Shown one piece after another: positions 20,060-29,171 of a DNA stretch of 64,000 nt (position 1 is its first letter; the number at the start of each line of letters is the position of its first letter). The stretch comes from Bacillota bacterium (GTDB taxonomy: Bacteria > Bacillota > Clostridia > Peptostreptococcales > Anaerovoracaceae): positions 62,001 to 126,000 of the forward strand of contig JAFRHG010000021.1 in NCBI GenBank assembly GCA_017433375.1, in the 5' to 3' direction. Below the pieces are notes generated by a model that saw only the letters and a list, made by a program, of their open reading frames with translations, had not been told where the DNA came from and searched no databases. The position numbers and the translations under genes were made by a program.

Positions 20060-21586
20060 TTATTCTTCCTGACCGAAAAAGCCTTTTCTCTTCCGGTCGA
20101 TCATGTCATCGATGCGATCGATGTAGATTTCGTAGTTGGATACATTGGGAACCCGCTCCAGCCGGTTCTGTTCCGGAAACCAGACCTTGCTGATCCCCCC
20201 GGCCCCCAGGGCCAGGATGGACTGGTGTTCCTCCATGATCCGGATGTTGTATATGGATATCCGGTCTTCCCGGCAGAATCCGATGTTTTCCGTATTCCCC
20301 GACGTATGCTTCTGGCGGTAGAGATAGTACGGAAGGAAGCCTTCCCTTCTCAGCCGCTCCCCGGCATAGGCCAGCATCTTCTCCCGCAGCTCCTCATCCC
20401 GGTAGTGGAAATTCTCATCCCGTTCCTTCAGCCGGGAAGCCCGCTTGACCGCCAGGGTGTGCAGGGTGATGTTGTCCGTGCCCAGACCGATCATCTGCTC
20501 CAGGCTGTCGGTGAAATCCCCGTAATCCTCGCCGGGCAGCCCGGCGATCAGATCCGCGTTGATGGAGGAAAGCCCGGCCTCCTTCGCCAGGGCAAAGGCC
20601 CGGCGGACGTCCTCCGTGGTATGCTTCCTCCCGATCAGGTCCAGAGTCCGCTGCTGCATGCTCTGGGGGTTGATGCTGATCCGGTCGACCCCGTGATTCC
20701 GCAGGATCTCCAGTTTCTCTGCCGTGATGGTGTCCGGCCGTCCCGCCTCCACCGTGTATTCCCGGCAGCCGGCAAAGTCAAAGGCCTCGTCCACCGTCCC
20801 CAGCAGTTCCTCCAGAAGCTCCGGTTCCGGCGTCGTGGGCGTTCCTCCGCCCATGTAGACGGATTCCACGCGGAGCCCCGCCTTCTTCACCGCCTCTCCG
20901 GCCCAGCGGATCTCCTTCTCCAAGGCGGTCATGTACCGCCGGATCTCCTCCCCGCTCACCTGATTCGAGGTGAAGGAACAGTAAAGGCAACGGGTAGGAC
21001 AGAAAGGGATCCCGATATACAGGGACAGGCTGTCCTCCGGCGGCTGTCCGGCCAGTCTCCTCTGCCGGTGCAGGATCTCCGTGGCCAGCCGCGCCTTATG
21101 GGGATGGAGCAGGTATTGCCTTTGCAAAAGCAACTCCGCTGCCGATGCCCTCTCCTCTTCCGATCTTTCTTCTGACCGTTCCTCTGATTGTGCGTCGAGG
21201 CGTTCCTCGATCTCGCCGGCCAGCTTCACCGGCCGAATGCCCGTCAGCACGCCCCACTTGGGCCGTTTGCCCGTCCAGGCGGCCAGATCCTCATACATCT
21301 GCCGGATGACCACGTACCGGTCCCCGGCTTTGTCCTTCGCCTCGTCCAGGCTCACGTCGTAGACCAGACGGCGGACATCCGGGTCTTCCTGCACAACTGC
21401 GGCCGGGCTGTTCTCCGGTCCCGGGACTGCGGCCGGAACCATCGACGGGTCCGCTTCCGCGCCGCCCTCCGTCTCTTCGCCGTGGATGCGGTACTGGGCG
21501 GGCTGCAGAAAGACCTTGACCAGCTCCTCATACTGATTCAGGTTTCCGGTCCCTCTGATCTCTATGTCCAGGATCCGCTCAGACAA
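20060..21586 (-). CDS. hemZ: HemZ-like radical SAM protein (coproporphyrinogen dehydrogenase family), TTG start
   Basis: A radical SAM enzyme of about 508 residues. The 4Fe-4S motif CPTRCLYCSF is near residue 178, followed by the SAM-binding GGGTPT and RISINPQSM. HemZ proteins were named for oxygen-independent coproporphyrinogen oxidation, but many relatives are haem chaperones or unassigned. The N-terminal half is the HemZ-specific domain. The likely start is TTG at 21586 (product MSERILDIEIRGTGN), because AAGGAG lies about 10 nt upstream and it overlaps the upstream MBL stop by 8 bp. The longer ATG ORF at 21667 would run through the MBL gene. Confidence 0.8.
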   Translation of the reverse strand: MSERILDIEIRGTGNLNQYEELVKVFLQPAQYRIHGEETEGGAEADPSMVPAAVPGPENSPAAVVQEDPDVRRLVYDVSLDEAKDKAGDRYVVIRQMYEDLAAWTGKRPKWGVLTGIRPVKLAGEIEERLDAQSEERSEERSEEERASAAELLLQRQYLLHPHKARLATEILHRQRRLAGQPPEDSLSLYIGIPFCPTRCLYCSFTSNQVSGEEIRRYMTALEKEIRWAGEAVKKAGLRVESVYMGGGTPTTPEPELLEELLGTVDEAFDFAGCREYTVEAGRPDTITAEKLEILRNHGVDRISINPQSMQQRTLDLIGRKHTTEDVRRAFALAKEAGLSSINADLIAGLPGEDYGDFTDSLEQMIGLGTDNITLHTLAVKRASRLKERDENFHYRDEELREKMLAYAGERLRREGFLPYYLYRQKHTSGNTENIGFCREDRISIYNIRIMEEHQSILALGAGGISKVWFPEQNRLERVPNVSNYEIYIDRIDDMIDRKRKGFFGQEE

Positions 21587-22202
21587 AGGGATTGTGCTCC
21601 TTTTCAAAACCGATGGTCGTCGTCCCCATGTGTCCCGGCAGGACCTGGGTGTCATCGGGCAGGACAAACAGCTTCTTATGGATGGCCTCGGCCAGCGCCG
21701 GGAAGGAACACCCGGGAAAGTCAGTCCGTCCGATGGATGCCTGGAACAGGGTATCTCCGCTGAAGAGCACCCCCTCCTTCTCCAGGTAAATGCACATACC
21801 GCCGGGGGAATGCCCCGGTGTGAAGAAGAAGGTCAGTTCCAGATTGCCGATGGTCATGGTGTCCCCGTCCTTCACCCAGCGGTCCGCTTGGATGACCGTT
21901 GGCGAACCGAACTGTTCGCTCATGTTGAAGCCCGTGTCGGAGAGCATATCCCTCTCCTGTTCATGGGCCACCACCTCCGCCCCGGGGAAATCGCCGAGGA
22001 CTGACGGCACGCCCATGATGTGGTCCGCGTGGCCGTGGGTCAGGATGACGGCGACCAGTTCCGCCCCGGAAGACAGAACGTGATCCCTCATCTTGATGTT
22101 CCAGGCGCCGGGATCGACGAGAAATGCCTTGTTGGTTTCCTCATCTACAACGAAGTAAGTATTCACGCCCAGCATACCGCTGGGCATATTGGTGATCTGC
22201 AT
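21579..22202 (-). CDS. MBL-fold metallo-hydrolase (glyoxalase II-like)
   Basis: A 207-residue hydrolase with the di-zinc motif ILTHGHADHIMG near residue 55, a downstream His in FFTPGHSPGGMCIY, Asp in VLFSGDTLFQASIG, and a C-terminal LPGHMGTTTIGFE. This is the short cytosolic MBL family found between relA and hemZ in many Clostridia. It may hydrolyse thioesters such as S-lactoylglutathione analogues, but substrate is not assignable. It lies 18 bp after relA. Confidence 0.87.
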   Translation of the reverse strand: MQITNMPSGMLGVNTYFVVDEETNKAFLVDPGAWNIKMRDHVLSSGAELVAVILTHGHADHIMGVPSVLGDFPGAEVVAHEQERDMLSDTGFNMSEQFGSPTVIQADRWVKDGDTMTIGNLELTFFFTPGHSPGGMCIYLEKEGVLFSGDTLFQASIGRTDFPGCSFPALAEAIHKKLFVLPDDTQVLPGHMGTTTIGFEKEHNPFV

Positions 22203-22220
22203 AGTTTCTCCTTCTCCGGC

Positions 22221-24425
22221 CTACCGGCTGCTCCGATACACTTCCGTGATGCCGGGAATATTCTTCAGTGAACGGCACATCTTCTCGATCTGTTCCCGGT
22301 CGTGGATGGACAGGGTCAGGTCGATGCGCAGGGTTTCGTCCCTGCCTTCCCGGGCGTTCAGGCCCACGATGTGCACGTTCATATCGTCGCAGATCTTGGA
22401 GATGCTGGAGAACATCCCCTTCTGATCCGAGGCGATCATGGTAACGCCTGTATTGTAGCCCTCCTCCAGGGTGGCAGGATCCCAGCTGACCTCGATGAGC
22501 CGCTTCTGATCCTCCTCGTTCAGGGAGCGCAGGTTGTCGCAGTCCCTGCGGTGAACGGTGATCCCCCTGCCCTTGGTGATGAAGCCCACCACATCGTCTC
22601 CGGGAACCGGGCTGCAGCAGCGGGCCAGCTGGATCAGCAGGTTGTCCACGCCGTCGACGACGATCCCGCTGGAATCCACGGTCCGGCCCCGCATGTGCTC
22701 TTCCTTCTTCTGGGCCTTCTCCCCGATCTGGTTCAGCTCCTCCATGAGGGAGGTTTCCTTTTCCTCCTCCAGGCGGCCGGCTTCCTCCTCGTATCCCAGG
22801 AGAATGGCCATGACCTTGCTCTGGAAGTTGCCGCCGTAGCCCAGTTGGGTGAAGAGTTCGTCCTGATCCTTGAAGCCAAGTTCCTTGACCGCCCGGTTCA
22901 GGTTGACATTTTTGAGCAGTTCCTTGGGATCGTGCCCCTTCTTCCGCAGATACTTGTCGAAAAGGTCCTTGCCCTTGTCGACGGCATCGTTCCGGTTTTC
23001 CTTCTTGAGCCACTGCCGGATCTTGTTCCGGGCCGAACTGCTCTTGGCGATCTTCAGCCAGTCGATGCTCGGTCCGGCGGCGTTGGGTGAGGTGACGATC
23101 TCGATGATGTTGCCGTTTTCCAGGGGATGGTCGATGGTGACCATCTTGCCGTTGACTTTGGCGCCCACACAGCGGCATCCCACGTCCGTATGGATCTTGA
23201 ACGCAAAGTCCAGGGGCGTGGAACCGGCGGGCAGCTCGATGACGTCCCCCTGAGGCGTAAAGACGAACACCTGGGAGGAAAAGAGGTCCATCTTCAGGGA
23301 CTCCATGAACTCCCGGGGGTCGTTGACGTCCTTCTGCCATTCCAGGGCCTGCCGCAGCCAGGAGAGCTTGACCTCCTCCGTGTCGTCGGCTACGCCCTCT
23401 TTGTATTTCCAGTGGGCCGCGATACCGTATTCGGCGATCCGGTGCATCTCGTAGGTCCGGATCTGGATCTCAAAAGGCCTGCCCGTTTCCCCGATGACCG
23501 TCGTGTGCAGCGACTGGTACATGTTGGGTTTGGGCATGGCGATGTAGTCCTTGAAGCGGCCCGGTATTGGCGTCCACATGGTGTGCACCAGGCCGAGGAC
23601 GGCGTAGCAGTCACGCACCGTTTCCACGATGATCCGCACGGCGATGAGGTCGAAGATCTCATCGATGTTTTTGTGCTGAAACTTCATCTTTTTATAGATG
23701 CTGTAAAAGTGCTTCGACCGTCCGTAGATGTCGTAGCGGATGCCGATCTCGTCCAGGGCATCCTTCATCTCATCGATGATGTGTCTGATAGCGTCCTCTC
23801 TGGCCTCTTTCCGCTCGCTGACCTGTTCCGCAAGATCGTAATAGGCCTCCGGCTCCAGGAACTTGAGGGCGATATCCTCCAGTTCCATCTTCATGGTGTA
23901 GATTCCCAGCCGGGCCGCCAGGGGGGCGTAGATGTCCAGGGTCTCCTGGCACTTCTCCACGATCTTGTCGTGGGTCATATAGTTGATGGTCCGCAGATTA
24001 TGGAGTCGGTCCGAGAGTTTGATGATGAGGACCCGGATGTCCTTGGACATGGCCAGGAACATCTTCCGCAGGTTCTCCACCTGCCGCTCCTCCTTGCTCT
24101 CGAACTTCAGGGAGCCCAGTTTGGTCACCCCGTCCACCAGGAGACCGACTTCCTCGCCGAAATCCCTGGTCAGTTCTTCCTTGGTATAGGGTGTATCCTC
24201 GACGGCATCATGAAGCAGACCGGCAATGATGGTGGACTCATCCATGCCCAGGCCGGCCAGGATCTCGGCCACCGCCATGGGATGGATCAGATAAGGCTCG
24301 CCGGATTTGCGCAGCTGTCCCCTGTGCATCTCCTCCGCCACATCGTATGCCCTGCCGATCCGCTCAATGTCGTAGTTCTCGTTATAGGTCAGCAGTTTGT
24401 CGAGGAATTCACTCTTCTTCATCAT
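22221..24425 (-). CDS. relA: RelA/SpoT bifunctional (p)ppGpp synthetase/hydrolase
   Basis: A long RSH protein of 734 residues that makes and breaks (p)ppGpp in the stringent response. The N-terminal HD hydrolase domain contains HPMAVAEILAGLGMDESTI and LLHDAVEDTPYTKEEL, and the synthetase domain has AVRIIVETVRDCYAVLGLVH. A TGS domain (VFVFTPQGDVIELPAGSTP) follows near residue 400, and a C-terminal ACT domain near 660-730. The intact HDxxED supports bifunctional activity. It lies between secDF and the MBL gene. The usual neighbours recJ, apt and dtd are absent here. Confidence 0.95.
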   Translation of the reverse strand: MMKKSEFLDKLLTYNENYDIERIGRAYDVAEEMHRGQLRKSGEPYLIHPMAVAEILAGLGMDESTIIAGLLHDAVEDTPYTKEELTRDFGEEVGLLVDGVTKLGSLKFESKEERQVENLRKMFLAMSKDIRVLIIKLSDRLHNLRTINYMTHDKIVEKCQETLDIYAPLAARLGIYTMKMELEDIALKFLEPEAYYDLAEQVSERKEAREDAIRHIIDEMKDALDEIGIRYDIYGRSKHFYSIYKKMKFQHKNIDEIFDLIAVRIIVETVRDCYAVLGLVHTMWTPIPGRFKDYIAMPKPNMYQSLHTTVIGETGRPFEIQIRTYEMHRIAEYGIAAHWKYKEGVADDTEEVKLSWLRQALEWQKDVNDPREFMESLKMDLFSSQVFVFTPQGDVIELPAGSTPLDFAFKIHTDVGCRCVGAKVNGKMVTIDHPLENGNIIEIVTSPNAAGPSIDWLKIAKSSSARNKIRQWLKKENRNDAVDKGKDLFDKYLRKKGHDPKELLKNVNLNRAVKELGFKDQDELFTQLGYGGNFQSKVMAILLGYEEEAGRLEEEKETSLMEELNQIGEKAQKKEEHMRGRTVDSSGIVVDGVDNLLIQLARCCSPVPGDDVVGFITKGRGITVHRRDCDNLRSLNEEDQKRLIEVSWDPATLEEGYNTGVTMIASDQKGMFSSISKICDDMNVHIVGLNAREGRDETLRIDLTLSIHDREQIEKMCRSLKNIPGITEVYRSSR

Positions 24426-24430
24426 AGTGT

Positions 24431-26998
24431 TTACAGACGGAAGGTGTCATCCTCTTCTTTGATCTCCGCCGGTTTCTTGTTGCCCTTGACGTAGCGCTTG
24501 GACCGGCGCTGGCCGTTGTTGTTCTTAGCCTTCGGCTTCTCCGCCTTCTGCTCGGCGGCACCTTCCGCAGCCTTGTCCGGATCCGTCTTGGCTCCGGCGT
24601 CCTTCGCAGCCTGGGTTGCCTTTTCACCGGCATCCTTCACCGCCTGGATCGCCTTTTCATCGGCGTCCTTCACCGCCTGATCAGCCTTGGTTTCTTCTCC
24701 GGCCAGGGTTGCCTTTGTCTCGTCCTCCGCCTTATCGGATGCCAGGCCCAGCTTCTTCTGCTCCTTGGCTTCCTTCTTCGCCTGCTTCTTGGCCAGCTTG
24801 ACCTGGCGCTCGTACTTGCTCACCTTGCCCATGGTGCTGAACTCATAGTACAGGGGCGAGCACATGCAGATGGAGGAATAGGTACCGGCAAGGATACCGA
24901 CCATCAGCGGCGTGACGAATTCCCGGATGGCGTCGCCTGCCATGATCAGCATGGGCACCATGACGAGAATGGTCGTCGCCGAGGTCATGAGGGACCGGCC
25001 CAGGGTCTGGGAGATGGATCGGTCGATGGTCTCCACCAGGGTTCCCCTCTTCATGTATTTCAGATTCTCCCTAATCCGGTCGAATACGACGATGGTATCG
25101 TTGATGGAGTAACCGACAACGGTCAGGATACCCGCAATGAAGGGGTTGTTGACGGTTACCTGGAATATGGCGTAGAAGGATACGACGATGAGCACGTCAT
25201 GCAGGTCGCCCAACAGGGCCGCCGCGCCGAACCGCCACTGGCGGAACCGTATCCGGATATAGACCAGCATACAGAGCGCCGCTATGGCCAGGGCAAGCAA
25301 GGCGTTGTTCCGCAGCTCCTTTCCGATGGAACCGCCGAAGAGTTCCTGGGCGATGACGTCCTCGTCCGTCGTGCCGAACTGTTCGTTGATGGTATCGATC
25401 ACCTTGGCCCGGTCTTCATTCTCCAGTGCCTTGGTGGTCCTGATGACGATTTCCTTATTGCCGTTTCCGGAGTAGATGATCTCCGGATCCAGGTCGTATT
25501 CCTTGATGCAGTCCTTGACGTCGCTGATCTTCACCTGTTTGCCCATATCCATCTGGATCATGGTGCCGCCGGTGAAGTCGATACCGAAGTTCAGTCCCTT
25601 CACGAGGCCGAAGACCAGGCCCGTGACCAGGATGAGGATGGAAATGCAATAGAAGATCTTCCGCTTATCGATGATAGGAATGAGCTTCGTAAAGGTGAAG
25701 GATGCGGAGCCGTCCTTTTTCATCCCGAAGAATCCCATCTTGGCCGTGGACCGGCTCTGGGCGAAGAGACCCACATAGAGCTGGGTGACGATGACCGCCG
25801 TAAAGATACTGACGATGATACCGACCATGAACGTAAAGGCGAATCCCTTAACCGAACTGGTACCCACCTCGTAGAGGATGACCGCCGCGATCAGTGTGGT
25901 GACCTGGGAGTCGATGATGGAGCTCAGGGCCCGCTTGTATCCGGTTTCCGCCGCTACCCGTATGCTTCGGCCGGCGGCCAGTTCCTCCCGTATACGGGAG
26001 AATATGATGACGTTGGCGTCGACCGCCATACCGACGGCGACGATCATACCGGCGATTCCCGGCAAGGTCAGGGTCATGCCCATGAGGGACATGACGTTGA
26101 CCACGATGACCACGTAGAAGAGCAGCGCCAGGTCGGCGGCGATGCCCAGTCCTCTATAGGCAAAGAGCATGAGCAGAAGAATCAGCACCAGGCCGATCAG
26201 GCCGGCGTATACGCTCATTTCCAGCGCGTTGTATCCGATCTTCGCCGACTGCACCGAGGAGGTAACCTCGGCCAGGGTGATGGGCAGCGAACCGCCTCGG
26301 ATGAGGGCCGCCAGGTTGGAGGCCTCTTCCTGGGAGAAGTCTCCCGTGATCTCGCAGCTTCCGCCCAGGATCGGTTCGTTGACATTGGGCGCGGAGATGA
26401 TCTGGTTGTCCAGGATGATGGCGATGGCACCGTCTCCTACGCCTTCAATGGCGGATTTGACCTCTCCGTTATAGGCTTTGGTGGTGGCGTCGCCGAAGGC
26501 CTTGGCCCCCTCGCTGTCGAACTGCAGGTTGACGGCGTAACTGGTGGATTTATCATCCTGGCCGGCCTGGGCGTCCTTGACGTGGCTTCCGTCCAGCACC
26601 TCCGTTCCGTCAGCCAGTATAAAGGTCAGCTGGGCGGTCTTGCCGATCTGCTCGATGGCCTCCTCCGCGTTGGTCGCGCCGGGCAGTTCCACACGGATCC
26701 GGTTCTCACCTTCGATGGTAACCGTCGGCTCCGATAAGCCCAGTTCGTTGACACGGCGTTCGATGACCGCCTGGGTCTGTTCCATTACTGTACGCTTGTC
26801 CTCGTCCGTACTGTACTTGGCCAGTTCCTTGTTGTCCGCTTCCAGAACGACGTATACGCCGCCCTTGATGTCCAGTCCCAGATTCATCCTGTCCTTGATG
26901 GGGGTCAGAGGTCCGACGCCCTTCACGGTGACCACCCATCCAAAGGCAATGATGATGATGAATACAATAGCCAGAATTCTTCTTACGTTATAGCTCAT
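24431..26998 (-). CDS. secDF: SecD/SecF fusion, protein translocase accessory subunit
   Basis: One polypeptide of about 855 residues joining SecD (residues 1 to about 430) and SecF (about 440-750). These use the proton gradient to pull preproteins out of the Sec channel. SecD features include MNLGLDIKGGVYVVLEAD and GMAVDANVIIFSRIREEL; the SecF half has LNFGIDFTGGTMIQMDMG and YSINDTIVVFDRIRENL. It ends in an unusual tail of about 90 residues, rich in Ala, Lys and Asp, with imperfect AVKDAxEKA repeats. The start at 26998 follows GGAGGAAAAT. It lies 5 bp upstream of relA and is led by its own promoter. Confidence 0.95.
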   Translation of the reverse strand: MSYNVRRILAIVFIIIIAFGWVVTVKGVGPLTPIKDRMNLGLDIKGGVYVVLEADNKELAKYSTDEDKRTVMEQTQAVIERRVNELGLSEPTVTIEGENRIRVELPGATNAEEAIEQIGKTAQLTFILADGTEVLDGSHVKDAQAGQDDKSTSYAVNLQFDSEGAKAFGDATTKAYNGEVKSAIEGVGDGAIAIILDNQIISAPNVNEPILGGSCEITGDFSQEEASNLAALIRGGSLPITLAEVTSSVQSAKIGYNALEMSVYAGLIGLVLILLLMLFAYRGLGIAADLALLFYVVIVVNVMSLMGMTLTLPGIAGMIVAVGMAVDANVIIFSRIREELAAGRSIRVAAETGYKRALSSIIDSQVTTLIAAVILYEVGTSSVKGFAFTFMVGIIVSIFTAVIVTQLYVGLFAQSRSTAKMGFFGMKKDGSASFTFTKLIPIIDKRKIFYCISILILVTGLVFGLVKGLNFGIDFTGGTMIQMDMGKQVKISDVKDCIKEYDLDPEIIYSGNGNKEIVIRTTKALENEDRAKVIDTINEQFGTTDEDVIAQELFGGSIGKELRNNALLALAIAALCMLVYIRIRFRQWRFGAAALLGDLHDVLIVVSFYAIFQVTVNNPFIAGILTVVGYSINDTIVVFDRIRENLKYMKRGTLVETIDRSISQTLGRSLMTSATTILVMVPMLIMAGDAIREFVTPLMVGILAGTYSSICMCSPLYYEFSTMGKVSKYERQVKLAKKQAKKEAKEQKKLGLASDKAEDETKATLAGEETKADQAVKDADEKAIQAVKDAGEKATQAAKDAGAKTDPDKAAEGAAEQKAEKPKAKNNNGQRRSKRYVKGNKKPAEIKEEDDTFRL

Positions 26999-27054
26999 AT
27001 TTTCCTCCGCATACAAAAACTGCCGTAAATACTCCTGACAGAATATTACATACT

Positions 27055-27083
27055 ATTGTACAACGAATCGACGGCCGGAACAA
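27055..27083 (-). promoter_or_regulatory. Sigma-A-type promoter of the secDF-relA-hisS-aspS operon
   Basis: TTGTTC (27078-27083) and TACAAT (27055-27060) on the minus strand with a 17-bp spacer. It sits 57 bp upstream of the secDF start codon, inside an AT-rich segment of otherwise GC-rich DNA. Confidence 0.75.
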
Positions 27084-27142
27084 GGATAAAATAGACCATT
27101 TCGGGGCAATATTTGAACTATTTTTCAGCCTGCGGCCCATGA

Positions 27143-27182
27143 TAAAAGAAATGAGGATCAGCCCTTCATGCTGATCCTCATC
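27143..27182 (-). terminator. Rho-independent terminator after the beta-helix protein gene
   Basis: Perfect 12-bp inverted repeat ATGAGGATCAGC on the minus strand with a 7-nt loop (27151-27181), followed by TTTCTTTTATC. It lies 80 bp after the stop at 27261 and upstream of the secDF promoter. Confidence 0.85.
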
Positions 27183-27260
27183 CCGCGCTGCTTCATCGGA
27201 AGCAGATTCTTCTTCATGTCTGAGACATCGTCTCAGTTCCCCAGGAACCTTTCCCAAATA

Positions 27261-28913
27261 CTACTTGATCTTAACGTTCCTCTTCTTCGACCATTTACCG
27301 TAGTAGGTCTTGCCGTTCACCTTGTTGAAGGCCCGGACCTGAACCACGTAGGTGGTCTTCTTCTTCAGTCCCTTGACGGTCTTCTTCAGGGTCTGCTTTT
27401 TACCCTGATTCATGGTGACCTTCTTGACCTCATTGGTGGTCTTGTTCGTAAACTGAATTTCATATTTGATGTTCTGGCCCTCGACTCTCTTGAACGTTAC
27501 CGTTGCCTTTTTCTTGCCCTTCTTTACGCTCTTCAGCGCAACAGCTACGGGAGTGTAGGCGGCGGCGAGCTGGGCATCGGCTTTTTTCTTTGCTGCAGCC
27601 GCATCCGCTTCCGCCTTCTTCTGGGCTTCCTCAAGAGCCGCGATCTTCTCGGCGTCTTCCTTGACCTTTTCATTCAGTTTAGCCATTTCCTGACTGGTCG
27701 TACCGACCAGCTTCTCGCCAACTGTGACTGTGCCATTACCTTCATTGGCTAAAGCCGCCTGCGTAGTACCCTGGTCGAAATCTATACTCCCCTGGGTAAT
27801 GACGATTGCATTTTCTGCATATACAGCATAATCCTGAAGCAACTCCTCGCCAACAACGAAGGCAGAATTGCCTTCAGTATCGGACACTACACCAGCCGGT
27901 CTGTTCGAAGAATCGATGAACTGGTCAACTCTCTCGCTGAAGGATCCCCCAGTGATCTGAATGTCGCTATTATCATTACTATCAACTGCCACTGTTCCTA
28001 AAAAGGTCCCTTCAGAAACCCGAAGCATTCCTCCATCCTCAACAAAGAGCGCTTTTTCATCTGCGGTGACTGATGTCTTCTCTCCTATGATAATAATGGT
28101 GCCAACATCGGGTTCAACACCTACACCCTTTACGTCAACAACGACGTTTTCCAGTATAGCAGTTTTTGTGCTCCAGGACACAATACCAACCTGAGAATAA
28201 TCCGGAGCATTATCCGCGACGGTTGTCACTACAGATGTTCCCGTTATCGTTGCTTCTGCAGTATCTCTTATTTCTATGCATTGCTGGAAGTGATTTACCC
28301 CTGCCTGACCCTGAGAGCCCATGGGCTGATGATCATTGTTTCCCAGTACAGTTCCTCCGCTGATATTGATTTTGCCGGCATAGGCAACAATACCTTCTCT
28401 GTTGAAGTTGCTGACATTGACATCTGTCAGGTTGAGCGTGCCGGAAAAGCTGGAATTCGCAAAGATCGGAGTAAACCAGTGCTTGTTAAGGTATGCCTTA
28501 TCTCCGAATTCTTTAAGGGTCAGATTGGTGATGTTAACCGTACCGTTTCCGGTAATTTCCACACCGTGAAAATGCGCCGCGGCTCCGGCAAGTTCCTCGT
28601 TCGTCCACTGACTCTTTCCAAAGAGAGTAATGTCTTTCCCATATTCTCCTGCTATAGTCAGAGACTTGTCGATAACGATCTTTCCTCCATTCGCGAAGGA
28701 TACTGCATCATCAGCGATGATGATAATGGTATCACCGCTGCTTGCCGCTGCCACAGCTGCTCTAAGGGACGGATACTCAACGTCCCCGATCATGGCAATG
28801 GTCTGACCGTCATTCTGTGCCTCAACATCATCGGCGAATGATGCCACGGCTGAGAAGCCGAAGATCAGCATTGCGCTCAATAGAATTAACCAAAGCTTTT
28901 TCATGTTCATCAT
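27261..28913 (-). CDS. Secreted beta-helix repeat protein with C-terminal Fn3-like domain
   Basis: A 550-residue exported protein. The signal peptide is the first 27 residues (KKLWLILLSAMLIFGFSAVA, then SFA). Residues about 40-360 show short repeating strands such as ITGNGTVNITNLTL, ISGGTVLGNN and ITGGSFSERV, typical of a right-handed beta-helix. Residues about 405-445 (AKLNEKVKEDAEKIAALEEA) form a charged coiled coil. The last about 95 residues are Lys-rich with a fibronectin-III pattern (KYEIQFTNKTTNEVKKVTM, then YVVQVRAFNKVNGKTY). No sortase motif or lipobox is present, so it is free or bound through its basic C-terminus. Codons are more AT-rich than those of the neighbours. Start may be 28913 or 28904. 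Function unknown. Confidence 0.8.
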   Translation of the reverse strand: MMNMKKLWLILLSAMLIFGFSAVASFADDVEAQNDGQTIAMIGDVEYPSLRAAVAAASSGDTIIIIADDAVSFANGGKIVIDKSLTIAGEYGKDITLFGKSQWTNEELAGAAAHFHGVEITGNGTVNITNLTLKEFGDKAYLNKHWFTPIFANSSFSGTLNLTDVNVSNFNREGIVAYAGKINISGGTVLGNNDHQPMGSQGQAGVNHFQQCIEIRDTAEATITGTSVVTTVADNAPDYSQVGIVSWSTKTAILENVVVDVKGVGVEPDVGTIIIIGEKTSVTADEKALFVEDGGMLRVSEGTFLGTVAVDSNDNSDIQITGGSFSERVDQFIDSSNRPAGVVSDTEGNSAFVVGEELLQDYAVYAENAIVITQGSIDFDQGTTQAALANEGNGTVTVGEKLVGTTSQEMAKLNEKVKEDAEKIAALEEAQKKAEADAAAAKKKADAQLAAAYTPVAVALKSVKKGKKKATVTFKRVEGQNIKYEIQFTNKTTNEVKKVTMNQGKKQTLKKTVKGLKKKTTYVVQVRAFNKVNGKTYYGKWSKKRNVKIK

Positions 28914-28991
28914 TCCCTTCTACCATTTTTTCATCCCCTTCTTTGTTGTCTTATTCCTTTACCACTGTGAATCGCCTTCTTTTGTCCTTTG

Positions 28992-29020
28992 AATTTAACC
29001 TATGCTCTCCAGTATGTCAA
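28992..29020 (-). promoter_or_regulatory. Sigma-A-type promoter for the beta-helix protein gene
   Basis: TTGACA (29015-29020), perfect consensus, and TAAATT (28992-28997) with a 17-bp spacer on the minus strand. It lies 79 bp upstream of the start codon. Confidence 0.75.
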
Positions 29021-29106
29021 TGTAATAGTATTGTAATAAATTGGAAACAGTTGGAAATAACGTTGAAACAAGTGGGTTTTTCCGTTGTCAGAAAACATAA
29101 AAAATA

Positions 29107-29138
29107 CAAAAAAGCGAACCTGATGGTCAGATTCGCTT
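29107..29138 (-). terminator. Rho-independent terminator after the lipoprotein gene
   Basis: Minus-strand hairpin with 11-bp arms AGCGAATCTGA and TCAGGTTCGCT around a 3-nt loop (29113-29137), followed by TTTTTTG. It is 34 bp past the stop at 29172. Confidence 0.88.
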
Positions 29139-29171
29139 TCTTATATCAAAAAATATATGTACGTTTGTTGA

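Noticed and set aside
26988..27257. Possible SCIFF-type small peptide gene before secDF
   Set aside because: The reading frame has none of the expected six-cysteine pattern and overlaps the terminator and promoter.
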